Below are positions 1 to 9,204 of a stretch of DNA of 64,000 bases, in pieces. The position numbers and the translations under genes were made by a program. How positions within the stretch are numbered: the stretch's first letter is position 1; every line of letters starts with the position of its first letter. The notes beneath the pieces were generated by a model that saw only the letters and a list, made by a program, of their open reading frames with translations, did not search any database and was not told the DNA's origin. This DNA comes from Ruegeria lacuscaerulensis. Lineage in GTDB: Bacteria > Pseudomonadota > Alphaproteobacteria > Rhodobacterales > Rhodobacteraceae. The stretch spans positions 124,001 through 188,000 of the forward strand of contig NZ_WQGO01000004.1 of the NCBI RefSeq assembly GCF_013034685.1, in the 5' to 3' direction.

Positions 1-582
1 GAAGATGCCGAAGTCTCAATGGCCCGTCCCCTCGCACCCCGCCAGATCACGCGGTTTCTGACCTTCGGCGCCATGCGCGGCAATCGTGAGTTGGACCGGC
101 TTCACCTCGCGGCCCGTAAACTCACCAATCGAGGGCACGCGTTTCACGTCTCGATCGCCGGGCGTGTATTTCGAAAGGGCCGCCGATTGGCGCGTCGGCT
201 GGATGGCATCGCCAATGTTTCGGTCATTGCCGATCGCATACCCGACACCGAAATACCCCAGCTATTTTCGCAGGCCCACGTCTATGTGCTACCATCGACA
301 ACCACCTTCACCTCGGGCACGGCGATGTTGGCGCAAACCTTCGGCTTGCCGATAATCGGACCAGATATAGAAGCCCATAAACAAACCACACCCGAAGACT
401 GCCACGATCTGCTTTACCCTGCGCAAAACCCCCGAGGGTTGATCCGTATGATGATGCGTATGATGGAGATGTCTGACGCGGAACTGAATGAGAAACGGCT
501 TGCCTGTTTCGAATTCGCCGTCCAACGCGATCCGATGCGTGTCTCGGGATTGTTAAAGAATGCGTTGTCAGAACTTGTTTGA
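1..582 (+). CDS. Glycosyltransferase, C-terminal part (partial at window edge)
   Basis: The frame is open from the first base, so the gene begins outside the window and about 193 residues are visible. A hydrophobic strand followed by LPSTTTFTSGTAMLAQTFG and then LPIIGPDI resembles the donor-nucleotide binding region of GT-B (group 1/GT4) glycosyltransferases, where a P-S/x-G...A-x-G-x-P pattern is usual. A likely role is transfer of a sugar to a surface polysaccharide or lipid; donor and acceptor cannot be read from this part. It converges on sdhA with about 60 bp between the stop codons. The first internal ATG is at 19, but nothing marks it as a start. Confidence 0.6.
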   Translation, partial: EDAEVSMARPLAPRQITRFLTFGAMRGNRELDRLHLAARKLTNRGHAFHVSIAGRVFRKGRRLARRLDGIANVSVIADRIPDTEIPQLFSQAHVYVLPSTTTFTSGTAMLAQTFGLPIIGPDIEAHKQTTPEDCHDLLYPAQNPRGLIRMMMRMMEMSDAELNEKRLACFEFAVQRDPMRVSGLLKNALSELV

Positions 583-600
583 TCCGCACACGCGCCAAAC

Positions 601-630
601 AAAAAAGCCACCCCAATCCGGGATGGCTTT
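601..630 (-). terminator. Intrinsic terminator after sdhA
   Basis: Read on the minus strand, AAAGCCATCCC pairs with GGGGTGGCTTT around a short loop (one wobble pair), and six T follow. It lies about 15 nt past the sdhA stop. On the plus strand the T-run is only three, so it mainly ends the sdh transcript. Confidence 0.75.
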
Positions 631-644
631 GACAGATCAACCGA

Positions 645-2450
645 TCAGAAGGTCCGCGCCTTCGGAGCGATTTTCTTAAGGCTGATGCCGCCTTCGGCTT
701 CGGTCGTCAGCGGGTCCGCAATCACAGGGCGATAGCTGAGCTCGACCTTGTTGCCCTCGACCCGGCTAACGGTGTGAACGCGCCAGTTCTCATCATCGCG
801 CTCGGCAAAGTCCTCATGGGCGTGGGCACCACGAGATTCCTTACGCGCTTCGGCTCCGACGATCGTCGCCAATGCGCTCGGCATCAGGTTGCCCAGTTCC
901 AGCGTCTCCATCAGGTCGCTGTTCCAGACCAGCGAGCGGTCGGTGACTTTCAGATCGTCCATCTTGGCTGCAATGGCCGTCATCTTTTCGACGCCTTCAG
1001 CCATGGTCTTGGCGGTACGGAATACTGCCGCGTCAGCCTGCATGGTTTTCTGCATCTCAAGTCGCAGGTCGGCGGTCGGGATCGAACCATTGGCGTTGCG
1101 TGCCGCATCGAACCGGTCAAACGCCTTATCGACCGACGCCTGATTCAGTACCGGATTCGCAGCCTCGGCATCTACAACCTTACCGGCCCGGATCGCGGCC
1201 GCGCGGCCAAAGACCACAAGGTCGATCAAAGAGTTCGAGCCCAAGCGGTTTGCCCCATGAACCGAGGCACATCCGGCCTCGCCGACAGCCATCAGACCGG
1301 GAACCACGGCGGTTGGGTTATCGGTAGTGGGGTTCAGAACCTCACCCCAGTAGTTCGTTGGAATGCCACCCATGTTGTAGTGAACCGTCGGCAGAACAGG
1401 GATCGGCTCCTTGGTAACATCGACACCGGCAAAAATCTTGGCCGATTCTGAGATGCCGGGCAGACGTTCTGCCAGTGCCTCGGCAGGCAGGTGCGACAGG
1501 TTCAGGTGGATGTGATCCCCTTCTCCGCCCACTCCGCGCCCTTCGCGGATTTCCATGGTCATCGACCGGCTGACATAGTCACGGGGCGCAAGGTCTTTAT
1601 ACTGGGGCGCGTAGCGCTCCATGAACCGCTCACCTTCCGAGTTGGTCAGGTATCCGCCCTCGCCCCGAGCACCTTCGGTGATCAGGCAGCCCGAGCCGTA
1701 GATACCGGTCGGGTGGAACTGCACGAATTCCATATCCTGCAGGGCCAGGCCCGCGCGGGCGACCATGCCACCGCCGTCACCGGTGCAGGTATGGGCCGAT
1801 GTGGCGCTGAAATAGGCGCGCCCATAGCCGCCGGTCGCCAGTACAACCATCTTGGCGTTGAAGACATGCATCGTACCGTCGTCCAGCTTCCAGCAGACGA
1901 CGCCCTGACACTGCCCGTCCTCGGACATGATCAAGTCGATGGCGAAATATTCGATGTAGAACTCGGCGTTGTTCTTCAGCGATTGCCCGTACAGTGTATG
2001 CAGGATCGCGTGGCCGGTCCGGTCAGCAGCCGCACAGGTACGCTGTACTGCGGGTCCTTCGCCGAATTCAGTGGTGTGGCCGCCGAAGGGACGCTGATAG
2101 ATCTTGCCTTCTTCGGTCCGGCTGAACGGCACACCATAATGTTCCAGCTCGTATACTGCCTTGGGGGCCTCACGCGCCAAGTATTCCATCGCGTCGGTAT
2201 CGCCCAACCAGTCAGAGCCTTTGACGGTGTCATACATGTGCCACTGCCAATGGTCCGGCCCCATGTTCGACAGTGATGCTGCGATGCCACCCTGCGCCGC
2301 AACCGTGTGCGAGCGGGTCGGGAAAACCTTGGTCACGCAGGCGGTGCGCAGCCCTTGTTCGGCCATGCCCAGGGTGGCCCGCAGACCCGCCCCACCGGCG
2401 CCGACAACGACCACGTCATATTCATGCGTTTCGTATTCGTATGCAGCCAT
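645..2450 (-). CDS. sdhA: Succinate dehydrogenase flavoprotein subunit
   Basis: Catalytic subunit of complex II, which oxidises succinate to fumarate and passes electrons through the iron-sulfur subunit to ubiquinone at the inner face of the cytoplasmic membrane. The 601 residues match the family length. Visible are the Rossmann motif [12 protein letters not shown] near residue 14, the covalent FAD attachment motif SHTVAAQGG with His48, the substrate-loop segment [11 protein letters not shown] with TEGARGEGG, and the C-terminal domain after about residue 450. It is the last gene of sdhC-sdhD-sdhA, 18 bp after sdhD. The iron-sulfur subunit gene sdhB does not follow; a terminator does. Confidence 0.97.
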   Translation of the reverse strand: MAAYEYETHEYDVVVVGAGGAGLRATLGMAEQGLRTACVTKVFPTRSHTVAAQGGIAASLSNMGPDHWQWHMYDTVKGSDWLGDTDAMEYLAREAPKAVYELEHYGVPFSRTEEGKIYQRPFGGHTTEFGEGPAVQRTCAAADRTGHAILHTLYGQSLKNNAEFYIEYFAIDLIMSEDGQCQGVVCWKLDDGTMHVFNAKMVVLATGGYGRAYFSATSAHTCTGDGGGMVARAGLALQDMEFVQFHPTGIYGSGCLITEGARGEGGYLTNSEGERFMERYAPQYKDLAPRDYVSRSMTMEIREGRGVGGEGDHIHLNLSHLPAEALAERLPGISESAKIFAGVDVTKEPIPVLPTVHYNMGGIPTNYWGEVLNPTTDNPTAVVPGLMAVGEAGCASVHGANRLGSNSLIDLVVFGRAAAIRAGKVVDAEAANPVLNQASVDKAFDRFDAARNANGSIPTADLRLEMQKTMQADAAVFRTAKTMAEGVEKMTAIAAKMDDLKVTDRSLVWNSDLMETLELGNLMPSALATIVGAEARKESRGAHAHEDFAERDDENWRVHTVSRVEGNKVELSYRPVIADPLTTEAEGGISLKKIAPKARTF

Positions 2451-2468
2451 TTCTTTCAGCTCCGGGAA

Positions 2469-2840
2469 TTAGAGGGCAATGCGGGCGATGGCGAACAGGC
2501 CCGCCGCAGCCGCGCCATAGGACAGGCAGGTTGTCAGGATGATCAGGACCTTCTCGGTCGTGCCGTGGGCATAATCCTCAAGCATCACCTGTGCGCCTTC
2601 GGCGAAGTGTTTCATACCGATCACCAATGTCAGCGCCGCAACAATCGCCGGGAACGGGCGCGAATAATAGTCCAGGACCACATCGTAGGGCTGCCCCAAC
2701 ACGGGACCAAAGGTGAAGATGAACAGCGGAACAAGGATCAGCAAAGCCACCGAGCTGACCTTCATCCGCCAAAAATGGGCTGTGCCCGCTTTGGCCGATC
2801 CCAGGCCAGTTGCGCGTTTGCGGTCTGTCAAATAACGCAT
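2469..2840 (-). CDS. sdhD: Succinate dehydrogenase membrane anchor subunit
   Basis: Small hydrophobic anchor of complex II; with SdhC it holds haem b and the ubiquinone site. The 123 residues contain three predicted membrane helices (about 28-46, 62-82, 96-118). HFAEGAQVMLEDYAHG carries the conserved His and the D-Y-x-H segment that lines the haem/quinone region in SdhD proteins. A strong AAAGGAGG ribosome-binding site precedes the ATG. It lies between sdhC and sdhA with gaps of 12 and 18 bp, as expected for one transcript. Confidence 0.93.
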   Translation of the reverse strand: MRYLTDRKRATGLGSAKAGTAHFWRMKVSSVALLILVPLFIFTFGPVLGQPYDVVLDYYSRPFPAIVAALTLVIGMKHFAEGAQVMLEDYAHGTTEKVLIILTTCLSYGAAAAGLFAIARIAL

Positions 2841-2852
2841 GGTTGGCCTCCT

Positions 2853-3239
2853 TTAAGCAACGATAATCAGGGTCAGAAGGGTCAGGACAACCGATCCGCC
2901 AACTACAGCCCAACCCAATTTAGTAGCAGTGGGAATATCCAGGCCCATCGCGTTGTCCCAAATCAGATGCCGAATACCGGCCAGCGTGTGATACCACAGC
3001 CCCCACAAAGACAGCGCCATGACCAGATCGCCCAAAACCGACGTCAGCCACCAGTTCGCGCGCTCGAATGCCTCGGGCGAGGTCGCAGCGGCCAGAAACC
3101 ACCAGACGATCAGCAAAGCAGCCACGATCATGGCGTTCCCGGTGATGCGTGTCAGGATGGATGTGACCGAGGTCAATTGCGGACGATAGATCGACAGATG
3201 CGGAGAAAGCGGGCGATTGCCCCGATTAACATCGGCCAT
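2853..3239 (-). CDS. sdhC: Succinate dehydrogenase cytochrome b556 subunit
   Basis: First gene of the sdh operon; membrane cytochrome b subunit of complex II. The 128 residues begin MADVNRGNRPLSPHLSIYRP, the typical SdhC amino end with the R-P-x-S-P-H-L-x-I-Y signature, followed by three membrane helices. HTLAGIRHLIWD holds the conserved haem-ligand region. A longer in-frame start exists at 3365, but the ATG at 3239 is preceded by AAAAGGAG and matches the family, so it was chosen. The long leader upstream contains the paired GTGATCAC operator at 3354-3382. Confidence 0.95.
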   Translation of the reverse strand: MADVNRGNRPLSPHLSIYRPQLTSVTSILTRITGNAMIVAALLIVWWFLAAATSPEAFERANWWLTSVLGDLVMALSLWGLWYHTLAGIRHLIWDNAMGLDIPTATKLGWAVVGGSVVLTLLTLIIVA

Positions 3240-3353
3240 GGCGGCTCCTTTTCGGTTGGCTACCGAACGTTTTACTGGTTTTTGCGACACTGTCACGTGC
3301 TGCACATGCAAAAAAGCCGCAAATTGACGCAATATGGCAGATATCGGCAAGTT

Positions 3354-3382
3354 GTGATCACGCAAAATAATGACGTGATCAC
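3354..3382 (-). promoter_or_regulatory. Paired GTGATCAC operator upstream of sdhC
   Basis: Two perfect 8-bp palindromes GTGATCAC lie at 3354-3361 and 3375-3382, starts 21 bp apart (two helical turns). In transcription orientation the outer flanks are TTTTGTGATCAC and GTGATCACAA. The nearest base is 114 nt before the sdhC ATG. The same arrangement with the same spacing lies before sucC. The binding protein is not known from the sequence. Confidence 0.7.
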
Positions 3383-3426
3383 AAAATTAATCACGCGCTC
3401 GGAATGTTAGCGCCCGAGCCTCGAAT

Positions 3427-4086
3427 CTATTCCAATCCAGCGGTTTGCTGCGTCACCTCGCGCAGCAGTTTTTTGCGGATGCGCTCGGGGTAATCTTCGA
3501 ACCCGGCGGCCGACACCACAAAGGCACCTTCACCCACGATGACGTTTTCGAAGAAATATGCCGTAAGGTCGGGTTCGCTTTCTTCGATGGCAATGGCATT
3601 CACAGTGACGCCGCGGCGGCGCAGGGTCTCGTGAATTTCGGTCGGCTCAACCCCTTCATTGGAAATTCCATCACCCGAGATGTCGATCAAATGCCGCTTG
3701 CAGGTGGCAACCTCGTCAAAATTTACCAGAGTCATCTCAAGTGCTTCTCCGATAGCTGTCGAGAAGTTGCGCCAGACCCGAGGATCAGCACCCACCTGAT
3801 CAGCAAACCGGTCGAGGGTTTCGAAACTGTCGATTTTGGTCCAGGGGATGGTTATTCTTTGCCGCGACGCGCCGGTCCACTGAACCAGCATCAGGCGCGC
3901 GTTTCCGCGCACCAAAGCTTCTGAGACGATGGGATCCCGCAATCCTTCCGCCAGCCCTTCCATCTGGATACGGTATTCCGACGAATCGACCGAACCCGAG
4001 ACATCCACCGCAAGCGCCAATGCCAAATCACACGCCCAGGCGGGCGGCGAAAGCAGAATGCAGGCAGCTAAGGATCGAAGCAACAT
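3427..4086 (-). CDS. Secreted DUF1194 (von Willebrand A-like) protein
   Basis: 219-residue protein with an amino-terminal signal peptide ending around AWA-CD. The MIDAS metal-binding motif D-x-S-x-S is intact as DVSGS at residues 28-32, and a later LIDISGDG segment supplies the rest of the VWA-like metal site. The DUF1194 family has no established biochemical role; proteins with this fold usually bind a partner through a divalent metal. It lies upstream of, and on the same strand as, the sdh operon, whose operator and promoter region separates them. A periplasmic location is inferred from the signal peptide. Confidence 0.8.
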   Translation of the reverse strand: MLLRSLAACILLSPPAWACDLALALAVDVSGSVDSSEYRIQMEGLAEGLRDPIVSEALVRGNARLMLVQWTGASRQRITIPWTKIDSFETLDRFADQVGADPRVWRNFSTAIGEALEMTLVNFDEVATCKRHLIDISGDGISNEGVEPTEIHETLRRRGVTVNAIAIEESEPDLTAYFFENVIVGEGAFVVSAAGFEDYPERIRKKLLREVTQQTAGLE

Positions 4087-4141
4087 GCGCGCAGCCTAGC
4101 ACGATTGTGCCGAGCTGCGATCACATGAATGTGCGCACGGA

Positions 4142-5170
4142 TCAGATTGGCATCAGCGCCCAATAATCGAGGTCTAAAAGCACGCCCGGCATGTATCGGC
4201 CGTCCTCATTTTTCAATTCAAATGGTTCGCCGCCTTTCGTAGCAACCAAACGCAGGCGGATGGCACCTACACCCGGCACACCGGTTTCGGCCTTGTCCAG
4301 AACCTCGGACCAGGCCTTGATCGTGTCACCCGCGAAACACGGGTTGGCGTGCGCACCGCCGTTCAGACCCACGATCATCTGCGCGTTGGCCAGGCCATTG
4401 AACGACAACGCCCGAGCCATCGAGATCACGTGCCCGCCATAGATCAGTCGCCCCTCGGGGCGGAAGGTCAGGTCGAAATGCACTTTGGCGGTGTTCTGCC
4501 AAAGGCGGGTGGCGAGCATATGCTCGGCCTCTTCTATGGTGACACCGTCCACGTGGTCGATCTTTTCGCCGATCTCATAATCGCCCCAGCGATGCGCCTC
4601 ACCGGCTTGGGCAAAATCGTAGTTCGAGAAATTCAAACCCTGCGGAATGACCAGATCACTTGGCTCCAACGCCTTTTTCAACTGCGGCACAACCGCTTCG
4701 GGCGCGGGGGCGGACAGGCCTGATTTGCGCACCATCACCCAGCGGACATACTCCATGACTGCCTCGTCGCGCTGGTTCAGGCCACGGGTGCGTACGTAAA
4801 CCACCCCGGTCTTCCCGTTCGAATTCTGCTTGACCCCAATCACCTCGGATTCTGACCGCAGCGTGTCACCAGCATAGACCGGTTTCAGCCAGCGCCCCTC
4901 GGCATAGCCCAGATTGGCAACTGCATTCAGAGAGACATCCGGCACTGTCTTGCCGAACACCACATGAAACGCCGCCAGATCGTCCAACGGGCTTTGTGGC
5001 AAGCCGGATGCCCGGGCGAACTCGTCCGAGGAATAGAGCGCATGACGCGCAGGATAGAGCGCGTGATACAGCGCACGCTCACCATCGGTAACGGTGCGCG
5101 GCACCGCATGCTGCAGCACCTGCCCGACGGAATAGTCCTCGAAAAAGCGGCCTGAGTTGGTTTTTGCCAT
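4142..5170 (-). CDS. mch: Mesaconyl-CoA hydratase (MaoC family)
   Basis: Hydrates mesaconyl-C1-CoA to beta-methylmalyl-CoA in the ethylmalonyl-CoA pathway, the route that replaces the glyoxylate bypass in many Rhodobacterales. The 342 residues form two MaoC-like hotdog halves; the first starts FFEDYSVGQVLQHAVPRTVT and the second contains GHVISMARALSFNGL with LNGGAHANPCFAGDT. Length and sequence fit Rhodobacter Mch. The start codon overlaps the preceding stop as TAATG, so translation is probably coupled to the DUF1737 gene. A malyl-CoA thioesterase-like gene lies two genes upstream, which supports the assignment. Confidence 0.88.
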   Translation of the reverse strand: MAKTNSGRFFEDYSVGQVLQHAVPRTVTDGERALYHALYPARHALYSSDEFARASGLPQSPLDDLAAFHVVFGKTVPDVSLNAVANLGYAEGRWLKPVYAGDTLRSESEVIGVKQNSNGKTGVVYVRTRGLNQRDEAVMEYVRWVMVRKSGLSAPAPEAVVPQLKKALEPSDLVIPQGLNFSNYDFAQAGEAHRWGDYEIGEKIDHVDGVTIEEAEHMLATRLWQNTAKVHFDLTFRPEGRLIYGGHVISMARALSFNGLANAQMIVGLNGGAHANPCFAGDTIKAWSEVLDKAETGVPGVGAIRLRLVATKGGEPFELKNEDGRYMPGVLLDLDYWALMPI

Positions 5171-5376
5171 TATTGTTGTCCCAGTTTCATATCGGGTGAA
5201 TAGTCGGCCGCGACCTCTTTGGTTACAGCCTGCGCACAGCGCATCACGTTATTGGCGGCGTCAAAGGCATAAGACGGGTCGCCATACAGCTCCCACCCTT
5301 TGGCCAGCGCGTCGGACACTTTGTGGCAAAAGGCCGAGGTGTCCTCTTCGGTCAGCAGACGATAGAGTTTTGCCAT
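5170..5376 (-). CDS. DUF1737 domain small protein
   Basis: 68 residues starting MAKLYRLLTEEDTSAFCHKV; the L-x-x-x-D...K-x-x-x-G-W-x-L-Y-G pattern is that of DUF1737, a small cytosolic family of unknown function. An upstream in-frame ATG at 5514 was rejected because the ATG at 5376 has a GAGGGGAAC ribosome-binding site and gives the family length. It overlaps the mch start by one base (TAATG) and follows nnrU by 10 bp, so it belongs to the ethylmalonyl-CoA transcript. Any function in CoA-ester metabolism is inferred from position only. Confidence 0.8.
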   Translation of the reverse strand: MAKLYRLLTEEDTSAFCHKVSDALAKGWELYGDPSYAFDAANNVMRCAQAVTKEVAADYSPDMKLGQQ

Positions 5377-5386
5377 CTTGTTCCCC

Positions 5387-5941
5387 TCACGATCCGAACG
5401 GCGATGGGCCGACCAGCCCATGGATATAGCCGATGAAACCCAGCAGAACGATCGAGGCCACAAAGAACATCGCGTCTTTGCCGTAAGTCCCGGGTTCGCC
5501 GGGGGTCCAGTCAAGTTCGGACTTGTTGATCACGATCACTTCGACCACGGCCCAGGCCAGCAATCCGCCGAACAGGATGATCGAGGCCAGATCGCCATTC
5601 ACCAGCAGATGCGCAAAGGCCCACAGCTTGAACCCGCCTAGCATCGGATGGCGCAGCTTGTTCAGCAGGCGGCCTTTCTTGGGTGCGGGGCTCATCAGGA
5701 AGATGGCAATCAGCACCAGCAGGTTGTTGACGTGGATCAGGAATGTGGGCGGCGCCCAGACATAGATGAAATCGGTCATGCGATAGCCGAAGATCATCAG
5801 CAAAATCGCCGCCACCAGCGCCAGTGCCACCGCACCTTTGCCGCCATCGCCCATGGCCGCCCGCCGTGCGGGCGCGACGCGTTTGAACAGATGTGCGGCC
5901 CACCAAAGCGCCACACCAAGGATCAGAAGAACGAAGCCCAT
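5387..5941 (-). CDS. nnrU: NnrU family membrane protein
   Basis: 184-residue integral membrane protein with about five to six hydrophobic segments. LRHPMLGGFKLWAFAHLLVN is the family signature, carrying the His residues shared with NnrU and isoprenylcysteine methyltransferase-like proteins. NnrU was named for its position in Rhodobacter denitrification loci, but its biochemical role is unresolved. Here it lies between the malyl-CoA thioesterase-like gene (6-bp gap) and DUF1737 (10-bp gap), which argues for co-transcription with CoA-ester metabolism rather than nitrogen oxide reduction. Confidence 0.85.
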   Translation of the reverse strand: MGFVLLILGVALWWAAHLFKRVAPARRAAMGDGGKGAVALALVAAILLMIFGYRMTDFIYVWAPPTFLIHVNNLLVLIAIFLMSPAPKKGRLLNKLRHPMLGGFKLWAFAHLLVNGDLASIILFGGLLAWAVVEVIVINKSELDWTPGEPGTYGKDAMFFVASIVLLGFIGYIHGLVGPSPFGS

Positions 5942-5947
5942 GCTGGC

Positions 5948-6805
5948 TTACCCCGCTTGCAAAGCTGAAATCGCCTCTGCTTTTGCCAGAATTTCGCGGG
6001 CGGTTGCAACGTGCAGGTTTTCAACGATCTTGCCATCCACGACAGCAACGCCCTGCCCCTGCGCTTCGACCGCTTCAAAGGCCGCGATCTGACGTTGCGC
6101 CAGATCAATTTCGCTGTCCGAGGGCGCATAGGCGGCGTTCGTGATCTCGACCTGAGCGGGGTGGATCAGCGTCTTGCCGTCAAAGCCCATATCGCGGCCT
6201 TGCGTGCATTCTGCGGCCAGACCTTCGTCATCCTTAAAGGCATTGTAGACACCATCCACGATGATCAGCCCCTCGGCCTTGGCGGCCAACAGGCACAGGC
6301 CCAGCGAGGTCATCAGCGGCAAGCGGTCGGGGCGGAACCGGGTCTGCAACTCCTTGGCCAAGTCGTTGGTGCCCATCACGAAACCCGCCATCAACGGATG
6401 TGCGGCGATATCGGCCGCGTTCAGCATCCCACGCGGGGTCTCCATCATCGCCCAGATCGGGATATCGCCGGTGATCGCAGCCAGCGCGTCTACATCAGCG
6501 GCCGAGTTCACCTTAGGCAGCAAAACCACGTCGGCATCCATGTCCCGCACGGCCTCGGCATCGGCGCGACCCCATTCGGTGTCCAGCCCGTTTATGCGCA
6601 CGATCTTGACCCGCGCGCCGTACCCGCCTGCGGCCAGAGCGGCCTTGAGCGTTTCACGCGCGTTCTCTTTTTCATCCGCTGCAACTGCATCCTCCAGATC
6701 AAAGATGATCGCGTCGATTGGCAAGGTGCGTGCCTTGTCCAGCGCCCGATCACGCGAGCCGGGGATATACAGTACAGAGCGATAGGGGCGCTGACGGGGG
6801 TCCAT
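5948..6805 (-). CDS. mcl2: CitE-like CoA ester lyase, probably (3S)-malyl-CoA thioesterase
   Basis: 285 residues of the HpcH/HpaI-CitE TIM-barrel family. SVLYIPGSRDRALDKA, IIFDLEDAV (metal-binding D/E), IWAMMETPRGM (conserved E), GTNDLAKEL and GFDGKTLIHPAQVE are all visible. The sequence is closer to the shorter Mcl2/CitE form than to the longer Mcl1 lyase, so hydrolysis of malyl-CoA to malate in the ethylmalonyl-CoA pathway is the best guess; a lyase role is possible. The start at 6805 (MDPRQ) has GGAGAGG upstream and was preferred over an ATG 14 codons earlier. It heads the mcl2-nnrU-DUF1737-mch transcript. Confidence 0.8.
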   Translation of the reverse strand: MDPRQRPYRSVLYIPGSRDRALDKARTLPIDAIIFDLEDAVAADEKENARETLKAALAAGGYGARVKIVRINGLDTEWGRADAEAVRDMDADVVLLPKVNSAADVDALAAITGDIPIWAMMETPRGMLNAADIAAHPLMAGFVMGTNDLAKELQTRFRPDRLPLMTSLGLCLLAAKAEGLIIVDGVYNAFKDDEGLAAECTQGRDMGFDGKTLIHPAQVEITNAAYAPSDSEIDLAQRQIAAFEAVEAQGQGVAVVDGKIVENLHVATAREILAKAEAISALQAG

Positions 6806-6938
6806 TGGCCTCTCCAAAAAGAAATAAAGTTGCGCAGAATGGGGCATTTTTTTTCGGAAAGTTCAAGAGCAAAATCGCCGCATCGCAGCATTCGCGACGC
6901 AACGTGCGTTGGTTTAACCGGATTTCGGTGCCTGATCC

Positions 6939-6972
6939 GCACCCTTTGGGACAGATGGATTCGAAAGGGTGC
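6939..6972 (+). promoter_or_regulatory. Inverted repeat covering the ribosome-binding site
   Basis: GCACCCTTT (6939-6947) and AAAGGGTGC (6964-6972) are perfect 9-bp arms around a 16-nt loop. The right arm contains the AAAGGG Shine-Dalgarno of the secreted protein starting at 6977. The hairpin could hide the ribosome-binding site in the mRNA, or be a DNA operator. Confidence 0.5.
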
Positions 6973-6976
6973 ACGT

Positions 6977-7276
6977 ATGAAGAAGACGCTGTTCAAGATG
7001 ACAATGGGGCTGAGCATCATGGTTCTGGCCGCCCAACAGGTGCAAGCAAGAACCTGCGCTCCGCGCGAAGACGTGGTCAAGCGGTTGGCCGAAACCTATG
7101 GCGAGACCCGACGGAGCATCGGAATCGCGAGTCAGGGCGCGGTGATGGAGGTCTATGCCTCGGCCACTAGCGGCAGTTGGACGATCACGGTTACACTCCC
7201 GGACGGGAAAACCTGCTTGATCGCCTCCGGTCAGTCCTATGAGAATTTGGCCGAGGCGCTTCCGCCCAACATCTAG
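6977..7276 (+). CDS. Small secreted protein of unknown function
   Basis: 99 residues. A Lys-rich amino end (MKKTLFK), a hydrophobic core and VQA-RT form a standard signal peptide cut near residue 24, so the mature protein of about 75 residues is probably periplasmic. Two cysteines remain in the mature part (one in RTCAPRE, one in GKTCLIAS) and could form a disulfide. No family is recognised with certainty. A longer open frame runs upstream antisense to mcl2 and is not coding. The ATG at 6977 follows AAAGGG in the right arm of an inverted repeat. The stop overlaps that of the convergent TauE gene in a CTAG. Confidence 0.72.
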   Translation: MKKTLFKMTMGLSIMVLAAQQVQARTCAPREDVVKRLAETYGETRRSIGIASQGAVMEVYASATSGSWTITVTLPDGKTCLIASGQSYENLAEALPPNI

Positions 7277-8028
7277 GTCAGCGCATCCCAAATCAGCTTG
7301 CTGCCTGTCAGGGTCAGAAGCACATAGGCAATGCTAAAGAACAGGCGCTCGGACATCATGAAATGTGCCCGGACGCCCAACCACGCGCCAAGAATGGCGA
7401 AAGGGGTCAGTAGTAAATCCGCCAGCGCGGTGTGCCAGGTGAACAGGCCCAGATAGGCGAAAGGCACAAATTTCGCCGCGTTGATCACCCAGAAGACCAG
7501 CACGGTGCTGGCCTGAAACTCGGTCTTCGACAGGCGCTGCGACAGCAGGTAGACGGCGGCGGGTGGGCCGCCAGCATGGCTGACAAAGCTGGTGAACCCG
7601 GCCACCAGCCCCGCAAACAGCCCGGCCGAGGGCGGCAACCGGTTGGCAAATCCGCGAATCCAGCCCTTGCTTTGCGCCATATGCCAGATCACGAACCCAA
7701 CCGAGATCCCTCCGATCAGCAGGCGCAGCAAATCGTCATCTGTCACGCGGTACAGCCACGCGCCCAGCGCGATGCCGGGCACAGCGCCAAGGATTAACAG
7801 GCGCGAATCCGGCCAGCTCCAGCGCTTCCAATAAGGCTTCAACGTGGCAACATCGATCACCATCAGGATGGGCAACATCAGCGCCAGCGCCTGTCCCGGC
7901 GTCAGGATCAGTGCCAGAATCGATGAGGATGCAAAGGCCACACCCGACCCGAACCCGCCCTTGGAAATGCCTGCAAAGATCACCGCCGGGATCGCCACCG
8001 CAAAAAACACAAAATTCAACTCAAACAT
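7273..8028 (-). CDS. Sulfite exporter TauE/SafE family permease
   Basis: 251-residue polytopic membrane protein with about seven to eight hydrophobic segments. GISKGGFGSGVAFASSSILA near the amino end and GFTSFVSHAGGPPAAVYLL in the second half are the paired repeats of the TauE/SafE (DUF81) fold. Members export sulfite, sulfoacetate or other organic anions; the substrate here is unknown. It stands alone on the minus strand, divergent from mdh with 158 bp between, and overlaps the stop of the small secreted protein by four bases. Confidence 0.88.
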   Translation of the reverse strand: MFELNFVFFAVAIPAVIFAGISKGGFGSGVAFASSSILALILTPGQALALMLPILMVIDVATLKPYWKRWSWPDSRLLILGAVPGIALGAWLYRVTDDDLLRLLIGGISVGFVIWHMAQSKGWIRGFANRLPPSAGLFAGLVAGFTSFVSHAGGPPAAVYLLSQRLSKTEFQASTVLVFWVINAAKFVPFAYLGLFTWHTALADLLLTPFAILGAWLGVRAHFMMSERLFFSIAYVLLTLTGSKLIWDALT

Positions 8029-8141
8029 GCGGCGGTTCCGAAAAAGCGTATCTCAAAGGCCGTTTAGCGCAATCAAAGCGCCCCAGCAACGGTATGCGGT
8101 TGTATGCCGCGTCGTGAAACCCTTGCGTATTGCCGCTTTAG

Positions 8142-9149
<1,008 letters not shown>

Positions 9150-9171
9150 GCTGCAGACCCAATCTAAATTG

Positions 9172-9204
9172 AAACCGGTCCAATTCTGGGCCGGTTTTCT
9201 TTTG
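9172..9204 (+). terminator. Intrinsic terminator after mdh
   Basis: AAACCGGTCC pairs with GGGCCGGTTT (one wobble), followed by TTTCTTTT. It begins about 22 nt after the mdh stop and separates mdh from the suc operon. Confidence 0.8.

Noticed and set aside
6011-6976. Long plus-strand open frame running into the small secreted protein
   Set aside because: It is antisense to the malyl-CoA thioesterase gene; only the part from 6977 has a ribosome-binding site and a signal peptide.
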